From NCBI GenBank assembly GCA_013397435.1, contig VZRG01001966.1, forward strand, positions 59,481-123,480: DNA of 64,000 nucleotides, in the 5' to 3' direction. This stretch comes from Erythrocercus mccallii. Taxonomy: Eukaryota; Chordata; Aves; Passeriformes; Dicruridae. Shown piece after piece: positions 38,001 to 48,700 of this stretch (its first letter is position 1; every line of letters starts with the position of its first letter). The notes below the pieces were generated by a model that made no database searches, was not told the origin of the DNA, and was given only the letters and a program-made list of their open reading frames with translations. A program made the translations under genes and the position numbers.

Positions 38001-39402
38001 CTGCTCATTCCTTCTGCTTTCTGTCAGACTTCGTCTCTTCCAAACACGGGTTGGGTGGGATTTTCTTTTTTTTTATTTCATAGGTCTGTCTGTGAGAGAT
38101 GAGCTCCCTTTCTGATATGTTTATTTTGATAAATGCCCTTCATGTTAACAAGAGACTTTGACTGACTGTGGCTTTTTCCCACTGAGGGCAGGGAATTCTT
38201 TTAAAAACTAAACTAATTTCCTCATTCCACAGGCACACTGAAAATTAAATTACTTTGGAGGAGGAGCCATGCATATATTTCAATCTATTCAAGCTATAGT
38301 GTTGTGCCCATGTTATTTTTATTTTTCATTCATATAATGGACAATATGGTGTAAATCAAAGCTATATGCTGGCTGTTGCACCCCGTGTAAGCCCTCTTCA
38401 TTGCTTGTTTGGTCACCCATCCGTGATTCCATGTGGGAGCGACTGAATTTGTGGTTACTGTTGTGCTTTAGCACATAGCAGGAGCAGACTCGTGCAGTAC
38501 AATAGATTTCAATCGTTTCCTGTATCACTAATTGTCATTTCTAGGGCCCCCTCTGTGACAGAGCGAACAAAATAGAGCTTTGAGAAAAACTATCATTAGC
38601 CTCGTGGATCAATATGGTTTAGGAAACACAAAACAACTGCAGTTGTTTAAAAATAGGAAGTGCCAGAGGGGGTTCCCACCACCCTGCTGGAAGCAAATCA
38701 CAGCATTGATCTGTCTGCAGTGTAACTGCAAAATCTGCAGAAAACAGGTGAACCAGCTGGGAATAGAAATGGAGCCTCTCTGCAAGCCGTGCCTGCCTCG
38801 GGGCTGCCCTGGCATCAGCTGGAAGTGAGACTGGAGGAGCTGGAGGGAGGCAATGCCAGCCAGAGGATGCCTCTCCCAGCAGAGCCCTGCAGTTCTCCTT
38901 CCATTCATGCCTTCTGTTCAGCTCTCCCTCCCTCAGGTCAGAAGAGTTTCTCAGGGAAGCCAGTTTCAAGAAATCCACCCATGAGCACAGGACAAGTCAC
39001 AAAGAGTGAATCCCCAGCTGGGATGACAGCCTTAACCCCAGGTCAAGAAAAATGCCAGGGGATAAAAGGGACAGTGACCCCTTGACTGTTTAAAATACGT
39101 GGAGTAGTTGTATAGGGCTCAGTAAAACATTTCTCAGATAATTTGCGTTGAGGTTTATGAAATAATCTCTGGCAATTTCATTTCTTATTTACTCGTCAAG
39201 GTTAAACTTTTTACATCCTGCTACAAAAAAGACATTTCTCCTTCTCTCCTTGCAAACTTCACCTCCAGAATGACTGTAGGCATCGCTGCCTCGGCCAGCA
39301 CATCCTCCCTGCTTTGATATGAGCAGGGGTTTAGAAATTTGGAGCTGTTTTGGAGTGTGACCGTTCATGTGTGGCAAGAGGAACCCCAGGAGCTGTGAGC
39401 CT
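35031..39402. other. Non-coding unique DNA
   Basis: No gene is supported. The two longest frames, 36289-36912 and 36294-36896 (both minus, 207 and 200 residues), run over each other in different phases through GC-rich sequence, which argues that neither is real. A short direct duplication of CTCTGAAGTTAGA lies at about 35736-35760. Homopolymer-rich tracts lie at 37314-37342 (T then C) and 37735-37776 (T with G). The unique stretch 36960-37290 has retained CpGs and mixed binding-site-like words and may be regulatory, but I cannot show it. Confidence 0.55.
37735..37776. repeat. T/G-rich simple tract
   Basis: A run of 10 T followed by T/G-rich low-complexity sequence. On the minus strand a short frame reads it as lysine- and asparagine-rich peptide, which is an artefact. 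Confidence 0.6.
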
Positions 39403-39498
39403 GTGCCGACACCCAGATGTGCCGACACCCAGATGTGCCGACACCCAGCTGTGCCGACACCCAGCTGTGCCGACACCCAGATGTGCCGACACCCAGCT
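39403..39498. repeat. 16 bp minisatellite, six copies
   Basis: Six head-to-tail copies of GTGCCGACACCCAGMT with no spacers. Units differ only at base 15, which reads A, A, C, C, A, C along the array; a partial seventh copy (GTGC) follows. Because 16 is not a multiple of three, the array shows every phase of the unit in each frame, and it contains no stop, so long-looking frames cross it on both strands (39189-39581 and 39331-39576 minus; 39350-39604 and 39367-39636 plus). The near-perfect identity of units suggests recent expansion. Each unit carries one CpG. It is not a CRISPR array, because there are no spacers. Confidence 0.95.
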
Positions 39499-41125
39499 GT
39501 GCTCGGGGCTGTTAACACTTGCTTTGTCCTCTCCCCATGCACAGCGTGGCCAGAGCCCTCCCAAGATCCCAGCCATGGCACTCGCCAGGCTTTTCAGGGA
39601 TTAAGGTCTGCAGCCTTGCTTTCTGCTATTTATTAAAGAATGATTTATGAAGGCAAGGCTTAGTCCCCTCCACTGTTAACTGGGATCGTGTTACATTCAT
39701 TCCTCCGCAGCCCCCAGGGTTGGTCTGCAGGAGAAATGCAGTGAGGGTAGGGCAGCAGCAGCACTGGTTCTGCTGCATGAATTTCACTTGTGAGAATGAA
39801 TGTGGGCAGCTGTAGGTGTCTAAAGAAATTTGAATCACCTGAGGGGTACTGAGCTTTTGTCCTTTCTTGACTGTAAGCCACCAGAACTGAAGTTTCTTTC
39901 CCGTGTATCATGTTACTTCCAGGCAAGGAGGAATTTTTGAGTGTTTGGCTTGTTCTATTTCTATCTCAGCTTGCCAGAACTGAATCTGCTACTTAGTTTA
40001 ACTGGTATTTTAGCTTGCCAGTAGAATCCCAAATTAAAACATCAGGGTGATGAAAGCCATCTTTGTCTTGACCAAGAAAGAGACTGTGGCATCCCAGGAC
40101 TAAAGAAGTAAATTTCTGTGGGCTGAGCACATGTCTGAGAGAGTTTATTTACTGAAGCAGTTGCTGGCCAGTCCTCTGAACACAGGATTCCTCCCAGTCT
40201 GGCAATGAATGTCAAACCAGGGTGTTAAATCAGCAGCTGGGGAAAATTGTTTGCTGCGAGTCCAACTTGGAAAACCCTGTTTGCAGGATATTAATTAATG
40301 GTTTTCAGTAAGGGTGAAATCAATTACAAATTGCTGTAAAACTCTGAGAAGCTCTTTAGAGCAAAAGAACCAATCTCTAAGTAAGTCTCTATACAAAACC
40401 TAGAGAGATTGACTTCAATTAGGTTTAAAAGACGCTGAAATATAATTTTGAGTGCCAAGACAGCATGCCAGGATCCCTCTTTTATAACTGGGTGCCTCTA
40501 AGCCTGATTTAATCCCATCAGGAGCAGTCACTTGCAGCAAAACTGCCCCCTTTTAGTAGCAGGCTCTGTCCCAGACTGCTGACGACACTGACTGGTGGGA
40601 AGATGTTGCATCTTTGGATGGCTAAAAATCCACAGGAGGAATCCCACTTTTTTAGGATGTCCCCTTATTACTGCATTTTAAGAAGCACTAGGCTAAAGAT
40701 ACACAAGTAAGCATGACTGCTTAATCCCTAATCAACCCCTTTACTGAATCTTTATAGATATTAATAATGTATTAGAGGGTTTCTGTGGCTTCTCAAGCCA
40801 TGCTTAAATATTGGATTCTCCTGCTATGTGTTCAGAGAGCTCATTGGCGTTTGTGCAATAGAGAATAGCTGAGGAAAATGGTCTTCTGTCAGCTTAGAAT
40901 AATTTACTGGAGCTGCCAGGGTTTGCATCTGAAAAAGACATCTTACACAACTGTTTCTTTAAATATATGTATTTATTTCTCTGTCATGTGTGCTTTGTCC
41001 ATGCTGTCAGCACGTTTTTCAATACGACAGCATGGTATTTCAAGACAAAAAGTCAGACTTTCCTACACCTCAGGAAGCTCCAGATTCGCATGCCATTCAG
41101 GGAAATACTGTATGTGAGGCAGGAC

Positions 41126-41164
41126 TTCTAGAAATACCAGGAATTCCAGGAATTCTAGAAATAC
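41126..41164. repeat. Nested palindromes and direct repeats
   Basis: The palindrome TTCTAGAA occurs at 41126-41133 and again at 41153-41160. Between them lie GGAATTCC (41140-41147) and TTCCAGGAA (41144-41152). The 10-mer CTAGAAATAC is repeated directly at 41128-41137 and 41155-41164, 27 bases apart. TTCTAGAA fits the TTCnnGAA core of heat-shock elements, and TTCCAGGAA fits the STAT consensus TTCCNGGAA. The arrangement is seen directly; a regulatory role is inference. Confidence 0.6.
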
Positions 41165-43264
41165 TAGTGATGTCTCAAAGACCTGGGCTTTTCAAAATGC
41201 CTGATGTAAAGACATCTCATCTTGACGACTCAGTTTTCACAGAGTTGTGTTAAAATATGAAATGCTTACTTTTTCCTGACTTTTCCTTTGTCACTGAAGG
41301 GCAGCCTAATAAATGATTTAGTATTTTTTTTTTTCTTTTCTCATTCTAAAAGTTGAATTTTTTCATTTTGACCAGGGTTTTTCAGAGGAAGCAACAAAGA
41401 CACTTTTAATGCAAGCACGTGGTAGAACACCTTGCTATCCTAAAGGGGTCAACAACTGAGTCGAGTTACATTGGGGTAGCCAAATTCCTCATTTCTCTTG
41501 GCCAGTCTCTGTTTCTAGTGCCTGTGATGCAAAACTACAGCCTCGCAGGGAGGAGATAATAGCCAAGATTAAATGTTTAGAGATCCTCTGCAGCTGGGAG
41601 GGTGGCAGATATTCCTATTGGCAGGCTGATTATTGTAGCAGAGCACTGGAAGAGACAGGCAGTCCTGGTATTGTCAGTGATGGCAGAGCATCCTCTGAAA
41701 TATTCAAAGAACAGCTGTGGTGGTTTTGGCTGTTGCAATCTTGATTGTGTCAGCATAGATAGATTTCTTTCTGTTTTTCCTGGAGAACATAATAGTCAAA
41801 TGAAACCTGGCTAACTACAGCCTTGGGGGCTGAGTTGCTGTGCTCTACCTGAGATGTGATTGCAATTTTTGACAGGAAGACTAATGCATGTTTTATTGTT
41901 GTGTATTTAAATTTGATTTGGGGGTAGAGGGAGAGAATGTTTTATTAAAAAGAGAAGGAGAATAGCTTCTTTAAATATTTCCTGTTGCTCCTCAGGCAGG
42001 CTGTGGAAGAGAAGACAGGGAGATCAAGAGGCAGTGCTTTTCTTTTTCAGAGGGTTTGGGTGCCACAGAAGTGCCTCTGTAATAATTCCAACCCAATACA
42101 GATATAGATTAAGCAAGGCAGTGTAAGCTTAAATCAATCCTGGTTCAGCAATTCAATGAAGCTGTAAGTAAGCACTGGCTAAGTCACATCTATATTTTGC
42201 AGGAACATTGTTTAAAATCCCAGTGTTCTCCCATCCAAGTGGCTTGGATCAGATGAAAGGCTGTGGTGATGCTAATCTCTTGCTCATGAGGTTTGTGGCA
42301 CTGATTTGTTGTGTCCAGTGACAGCAGTGGAGAAAACCCCTTTGAGCTCCTAATTTCTGAGCACCCCTGCCCTGCTGGATGGGCAAAGGGAGCCTGAGAT
42401 GCTCGTGAGTGCAAGAGGGAGTGTGGCACATGTCCCTTCTCACTCTGCCTTGGCATGGCACAGTTTTGCGTTTTGGCACAGTTCTGTTCTGCTCCGTGTA
42501 GAATAAGGATGTCATTTACCCATGGAAAGTCTTGGCTGAGTCTTATTTTTCACAGACTGAGCAGGGAGAGGTTATTTCTCCCAGGAAGTCTCAGATGTCC
42601 AAGATACATGATGCTGACCCATTGTAGGTGTACCCAAAGCTGAGCTGCTGAATGAGCTGGGGAAATTCATGGGGATTTTGCAGAACAGCTTTTTGCTTAT
42701 TCTTCTGGAGAGCATCTGGCTTTGGAGAGAAAAGTGGGGTTTGGGGCCTTACATCCAAATAAGCCCTTTTCATCAGTTACACCTGTAAGGTGTGCAGTCT
42801 GTAGATCAGGGACTGGTAAACAGCTCAGGATCCCTCCAGCACAGGGTTTTTCATTTGTGATCTGTCATCTTAGGCTCCTGTGTGCATTTTGAGAGGAGGT
42901 CCATAAAACACAAGGAAAAGAAGAGGTTTGCTGTTAACAGACACACGTTTTGTGTACCCAGTTGCAAGCTTTCACTGTGAAATTTCTGGAGCCCAGAAAC
43001 TGAAAAAGATTAAATCTGCTCTTTTTGAAGCTCTGTCTTATATTGCAAACCCTTGTGACAGCCCTGGGCATGGAGAAAAAAAAATATAATAAAGGGGAAT
43101 AATGGGCAAAGTGATCCCAACTTCACAGTTTGGTTTGTATACATTTGGAAACAGACTGTCTGCCTTGGAAATACACATTTCCAGGAGATGAACATATGTT
43201 GGCATCAGCCAAAATTATGGGAGGATTTTTATTTTTAGGCATGTGACATGTCTGTAGGTCCAGT

Positions 43265-43286
43265 AAAAATAAAATAAAATAAAAAT
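43265..43286. repeat. (AAAAT)n microsatellite
   Basis: About four units of an A-rich pentamer. Simple sequence. Confidence 0.75.
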
Positions 43287-43950
43287 CCTGTTTGGCTTGA
43301 CAAGATGGGAGCCAGTGTAAACCATTGATGAGCCAGATGTGAGCAATGGAAGAAGATGCAGCTTCAGCAATTTACAGCTCGGTTCAGCCTCCAGCTGGGT
43401 CACCCTGAGGTCTGCAAGCAGCTCTGTCATTCTTGCTTTGGTGATTGCTACAGCAGTGCAGGTGACTCAGACGTTTGTCTGGTCCTGGTGTCTTAGAATT
43501 ATTTTTTTTAAATGAGAAAAGGTGGATATGGGTGAGCAGGAGGGGAGGACCTTGTGCTGTACTTGCCATTTCTATTTCACTTTCCAGAATTTTCTCAGGG
43601 CAGGGTGACCTTTAACAGCCTCAAAATGAAGGCATGTCGAGTGATTTTTTTAAATTTTTTGATTTTTTTATTTAATATATAATACAGGTGGCCAATAGAT
43701 ATAATATTCTGTTGGGTAGAGAGCTCTCCCAGTAGTAAGGGAAGCGGAGAGCATGTTGCTGGTTGGGAACTGCTCTGTGGAGTTTGCCGTGGTTCTCAGC
43801 TGCTCCTTGTGTCAGCGTGTCCATGTGCTGTGGGGGAGCCGGTGGCTGAGGGAGATAAAACAGTTTCACTGCTGAAAATCCTAAAGAGAGGAGAAATCAA
43901 GGGTGAACAACCCTGCAGGTTGTTCCTGGCTGTGCCATGTGGTCCTACCT

Positions 43951-44436
43951 TGTAGGAGAAGGGAATACAGGTGACCTGGCCCCTGATCAGTGCCAGCTGT
44001 GTTAATTACCAATACAGCCTGGCCCTGATGAGTCACAGCTGTAGCCAATAAAGGTAAATGTGATAAAAGGGAGTGGCTGAGCTGGGGAGGGGAATAATGG
44101 AGGAAGAATCATGAAGCAGCAGGATCCTGGGGAGAGAATCCCTGCAGTGAGGTCAGTGTGGGTGTGCAGGCAGAGCTGTTGGTGGAACCTGCAGGCACAG
44201 TCTGGCTGGGTAAAAGCCTGCACTCAGAGGCTGCAAACTGATCCCTGCAGGCAGAGTTCAGCAGGAAATAAGCAGCAGGCAGAGGCTGCAAGGGAAACCT
44301 CCAGCAGGAGCTGCTGCAGCCAGAGTCAGGGAATGGTTGGGGTCAGGATGGCTGAGGTGTAAAGAGGAATAACCCAGGGCCCTTTTCATGCTGTGATAAA
44401 CAAGGAGTCTGTGTTTAACAAGAGGCTGCTGCAGCA
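43951..44436 (+). mobile_element. LTR-like element, family 2, copy E
   Basis: The right half (44159-44414) matches fragment D at 253 of 256 bases. The left half looks like a retroviral promoter region: a partial tandem duplication (43976-44013 and 44019-44049), each ending in CCAAT (44009-44013 and 44045-44049), then a TATA-like GATAAAA at 44062-44068. A start at TGTAGG (43951) is proposed because TGTAG is the inverted complement of the CTACA that ends fragment D; E itself has lost that end and reads GCAGCA. No target-site duplication was found, so the limits are tentative. A GATAAAC near 44395 may be the polyadenylation signal. There is no neighbouring retroviral coding sequence. An alternative is that only 44159-44436 is mobile and the promoter motifs are host sequence. 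Confidence 0.55.
43976..44068 (+). promoter_or_regulatory. Duplicated CCAAT module and TATA-like box
   Basis: Two related half-repeats, each starting CTGGCCC and sharing CTGAT, CAGCTGT and a terminal CCAAT, lie head to tail. The second CCAAT (44045-44049) is followed 12 bases later by GATAAAA (44062-44068). This is the layout of a small RNA polymerase II promoter, and is read here as the U3 part of copy E. No transcript evidence exists in the sequence. Confidence 0.45.
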
Positions 44437-45829
44437 CTGCCTGTCCCTGCCCTCCTGGTCCAGGTGCTACGCTCAGAGTGACAGTGGGAGAAGCTGTGAC
44501 AGCCATGGATAACAGCAGCATAAGCTCGATAGTAAACTGCAAACAGAGAGATGTTTGTGAGTGTATTCAGAATGAAAGGTGAGATTTGATCCAGCTCTCT
44601 GCAGATTTGTGTATTCATTATTTCAGCCGTTGTAAAATCCCGCAGTTCCTCTGTAGATCCTCTTGGACTTAAATTTATGTTACCTGGGCATAAACTAGAG
44701 GGTTTGTCACCTAAAAAAACTTCCCAGCTGTAGAGAGTTTCATGGGTTACTGAGAGGGATTCAGCTCTTTAGCTGCTCTGAAATCCCAGGGGAGTGCCGT
44801 GGGTGTGCAGCCTTAGGTGAGCTTTTGGAGCCTGGCTGGGAGCTGTCACTCTCCCTGCAGCTGGAGATGTCAGAGAGGTGCCACCTGACAGGTCCAGAAA
44901 TGGGATGTTACAATCTAATTAGCAGAACTACTTAGTGTCCAGTTTTTTGGGGGAAAATGAGTAGATAAATGCTTTTTTAGGGTTATTACTGTAGATGGCG
45001 AAAGGGGTATCCCAGAGCAAGAGTGCTTACAGGTGTAGTGGGTTGAAAAAGGGAAGGAAGCCCATTCTGCATTAAATCTGGGTGCTAAGCTGGATCTGTC
45101 TTCGCAACACCCACTGGCTTCAAGCTGCCTGTCTGCCCTTCTCCTCCTGCAGTCGTCAGCCTCTGGCAAAGCCTGTTGGAGCTGCTGTGAATTTTCTTTC
45201 TCCCCCACCCCCCCAAAAAAAAATTTCAGTGCCTTATAAACCAAACTGGGGTCTGATGTAATTTGTGTGAAAACTGGATGGAGTAAACATCCTCTCTAAG
45301 CACCTGTTGTTTGTTTTGTCTGTTCTTTGAAAGCCTGATGGCGGTGTTTTCTTCCAGTCCTTTGTTTTAGGAATTGTGAGTTTGCTTTTGCTTTAGGCTG
45401 TTGTTGGGGTGGTGTACACTTGGTAGAAGTCTGACGCTGTGAAAACTCCTCTATAGCGTGTCCCCTGCATTCAGCATTTGCCTTCCATAATAGTGATTAA
45501 TGAATAGCACAACATGAAATTAGTTTTAGGCTTATTAGCAGAGCTGGTCGAGTGCAAAAATATTTAAAGGTGTATCATCATTCAAGATTCAAATTTAGGG
45601 CTGTAGATTGAGCTTGTGCTGTCTTTGCACCTGAAGGGGCTGGTTCAGCACAAACAGCAGAGGACAGCCTTCCCTTCAGAAGGATACAAAGGAAAACACC
45701 AGGAAAATGTCTGAGTTTTTCCCTGTTCCTTTCTTCCCCATCTCTTACCTTGGGAGCCTGCAGGCTCTCAAATGATTGTGGGCTCTAATTGGAAATTGAC
45801 TCCCTTGCTTTTCAAATCTTTTCATAAGA

Positions 45830-45970
45830 CTCTCTCCTACTTCATTAAAACATTAAATGAGTTTAGCAGGTATTAGTTTTGAGCTTTATTAATTGTGACT
45901 TGTTTTTCATTATGAGATAATTGTCAGTCACGAAACATAACTGCTGTAACGTATCTAAGCAGACAAAAGT
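45830..45970. promoter_or_regulatory. Candidate non-coding regulatory element
   Basis: AT-rich unique sequence with several ATTA/TAAT cores, a TATTAATTGTGA-type word and retained CpGs (CACGAAA, AACGTATC) near 45930-45955. It carries no coding frame. A conserved enhancer is possible but unproven. Confidence 0.25.
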
Positions 45971-46032
45971 TTCCAGGAGGCAGGGAGATAAGAAATGCAG
46001 AAAGGTTGCTTGTACAGAAACTTATTGAAATA

Positions 46033-46086
46033 AATCCTTCCTAGAGGATTTAATCCTTCCTAGAGGTATTTAAGCATTCCTGGAGA
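46033..46086. repeat. Degenerate 19 bp tandem repeat
   Basis: Two close copies of a unit beginning AATCCTTCCTAGAGG start at 46033 and 46052, and a worse third copy (AAGCATTCCTGGAG) starts at 46073. The first copy also forms an inverted repeat, TAAATCC with GGATTTA. Confidence 0.65.
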
Positions 46087-46194
46087 TCCCTTGTTTGGCG
46101 TGTTAAACCAGCAGCCTAGAAGCTTCAGGACCTCTGGCAGGAATTTGGTGAAGAAAGTGATGCATTTATCATAAACTGTGTGTGTTCTGTGGGT

Positions 46195-46228
46195 CCCCCC
46201 ATGCCATGCCATGCCATGCCATGGGGGG
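46195..46228. repeat. (ATGCC)4 inside a 9 bp inverted repeat
   Basis: Four ATGCC units at 46201-46220 are bounded by CCCCCCATG (46195-46203) and CATGGGGGG (46220-46228), which are exact inverted complements. The whole can fold into a hairpin with G/C-rich arms. Confidence 0.8.
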
Positions 46229-48479
46229 CACTGGGGTGGGTGCCCCGTGGGCTCAGGGGCTGTCGCTGCCGTGGCAGAAGGGAGACGGGCACCGAGCAGC
46301 AGAGCCCCTGCCTGCTCCGTGCTGACAACAGCACTGCAATTTATCTTCAGCTATTTTCCCAGAACTTCTGGGAAACGAACTATGCATCATTTTGAAGATG
46401 CTTTCATGAAACAATTAGGCTGCATTAAATTATTTCTACTGTAGTGTGTAGCGCTTCCTCAGCATAGATAGACCTTGACAACTCCAGGGACTGGAGGAAA
46501 CATCCAAGCTGCAGATCCAGTTTGGAACTAATGCCTGGTAAATGCATTCCAAAGTTTTTTTGGGCTTGCAGTTATTAATCTAAATGTAATTCATCCTTCC
46601 ACTCAGAAGAAATTACAGTTGTAATGCCAACATTTGCAAGCAGCAGCGAGTGATACTAGTAGCCTCTGAACACCCATTCTTTATTGAAAATAGATTTGCC
46701 ATTGCCAAGCAATAAGATAAAATCTTTTGTGCAGATGATGGCTTCTGGAATATATAAAAAATAGAGTTTCTGAGAATCCTGAGAATGAAAGAAATGTGGC
46801 CTTCTAAGGGCTGTGTCTTAGAAATGACAGCACTGCTGTGATTCCAGGAGCAGGATATTTCATCTGTTGTCTAATGGGCTAACAGAGTAAAATATCACCC
46901 TATAATGATTTTGAATGTGTGTGGGTTTCTTTATAGCCCTTCATGGAAACACAGGCTTCAATTTTGTCCTGGAGAAGCTGCTGATATAAATTGGTAAGGG
47001 ATCAGTAAATCAGGCAGAGCTGCTGGTGGGGGCTGGTGCAGAGGAGAGGCTGTGCTGGTGGATGCTCTCTGCCTTCTCCAGCCCTGGGAATGGTGGGCAA
47101 TGAGGAACCTGTTCACTTTCCAGTGAGGCTGGAGTAAGCAAATGCACCATCTCGAAACCAGGCAGCTCAAATTCGTTTTTGGAGCACTCACAGGGGGATT
47201 CACCTGTTAAATTCTTTATCTCCTCTTCTTTACTGCATTAGTGGAAGTGGTTCATTCAGGTACTGCTGCTGCTGCAAATGTAACCTGAAGTAAAAGCTAT
47301 TACACAGAGCAAATTTCAGAACTGGAGTCTAATCCTGTGTGTGGCAGGACCTTGCTGTAAAACATTTAGCACATTGTGTTGGAATGGGTGCAGAAGAGAG
47401 AATTTCCCTGTAACAGCCGTCATTAATACAGGGATTATGAGGATTGCAAGCTGAAAGCCAGGCATGAGTTCCTGTGAGGGTAGTTAGCATCATATTTGGT
47501 GTTAGAATATTATTATCTTCATGAGGGGCTGTGAAGCTGCCCCTTGGCATTGCCCCCAGTTTGGGACAGAAAGAAAAAAGAGAAGAAAGATGAAAAATTT
47601 GGTATAGAAGAGACCTGGGTCAGGGGAAGATCGCTGGTGTCTGTGTATAAAAAGTGCTGCAGAGAAGGACATTGAATGAGTGATGGTCTTAAATGCCAGC
47701 AGGAAGGACAGGAGCTAGGAATTCGGGGGTATCTTTGTAGCACTGAGGATGACAAAGCATTGCAATGAGTAAAATGGAGGCATCGTGGGTTCTTCATCAC
47801 AGGAAGGTGCTGGGAACAGAAATGGTTCCACAGGAGTGTGTGTTTGTCTCAAAGGTGCAGCATGTGTGTGTCAGAAACCTGTGGAGGTAGAGGGATGTTA
47901 GGTCTGGCTATACAGAGCCTGAGCACCTCGCGAGTTAGAAAAGACTGCTGCTCATTTCAGGCACAGTCCTTGGTAACTATTTTAAAGTTGCTTAAGAGTC
48001 ACCACAAGTCAGTAAAATAATTTTGAGCTCGTTCTAATGTAGCCAATGAGCATTTTTAGGAGACTGGATTTACTTCTTCAGCTAGTTGATGACAGAAGCT
48101 GAGTTACTAGGTTAGGATTTTTTTAAAAAAACCCTTGCTTGTAATCTGTTCACATTCATAAATAGATGCAGTTTCTTCTTCTTCAAGCTGATATATATCT
48201 TTTGCTTAGAGCCCAGAAAGAGAAACGGATATTCTCCTGTGTGTGCTTGGAAAGCTTCTACCACAGATTTCAGTTCAGTGCACTCAGTGGAGTTCAAGAT
48301 TGTGCAAAGCCAAACAGCTCTTTTATGGAGTCAATGGAAATGTTGTTTTTTAGGGCTTTTTTTATCTAGCATCTTCCTAGGCAAAGTTGTCATTTTCCTC
48401 TCTGCTTACAAATGGCACCAAAAGCTAAATGTTACGTGCTGGAGTTAATCAAAAGGCTGAACCTGATGGAGCTCCTGTC

Positions 48480-48700
48480 ATCATCTTCAGCTCTCCCTAA
48501 ACGATGAAGGCAGCTGGATTTAACTTAGCAAAGCGAGGAGAAGGAGCAAGTAGTGTGTTAGGGTTATTTTCCAAAAGATCTGTGCACCTTGGCAGGCCGA
48601 TTTGTTTATGATCACCTTGCAGGAGCGCAAAGCGAGCTATCTGGCTGCAACACTGAAACCATTAGCATGGAGGATTATTGTAATGAATGCAGGTTGACAC
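48480..48700. promoter_or_regulatory. Candidate non-coding regulatory element
   Basis: Unique sequence with retained CpGs (AAAGCGAGG, GGCCGAT, GAGCGCAAAGCGAGC) mixed with ATTA cores and no coding frame through most of it. The features match those of conserved vertebrate enhancers, but no comparison was possible. Confidence 0.25.

Larger units (their letters stand above)
39499..43950. other. Non-coding unique DNA
   Basis: No gene is supported. It contains the palindrome cluster at 41126-41164 and an (AAAAT)n array at 43265-43286. AT-rich parts such as 40260-40460 and 43640-43700 show no definable element. The plus-strand frame 40990-41253 runs through the palindrome cluster and repeats IPG there because of it, so it is not taken as coding. 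Confidence 0.55.

Noticed and set aside
39403..39498. Possible CRISPR-like array
   Set aside because: Units are only 16 bp, directly abutting and without spacers; this is a minisatellite in eukaryotic DNA.
40990..41253. Plus-strand frame of 87 residues with an IPGIPG repeat
   Set aside because: The amino acid repeat is created by the nested DNA palindromes, and no family is recognisable.
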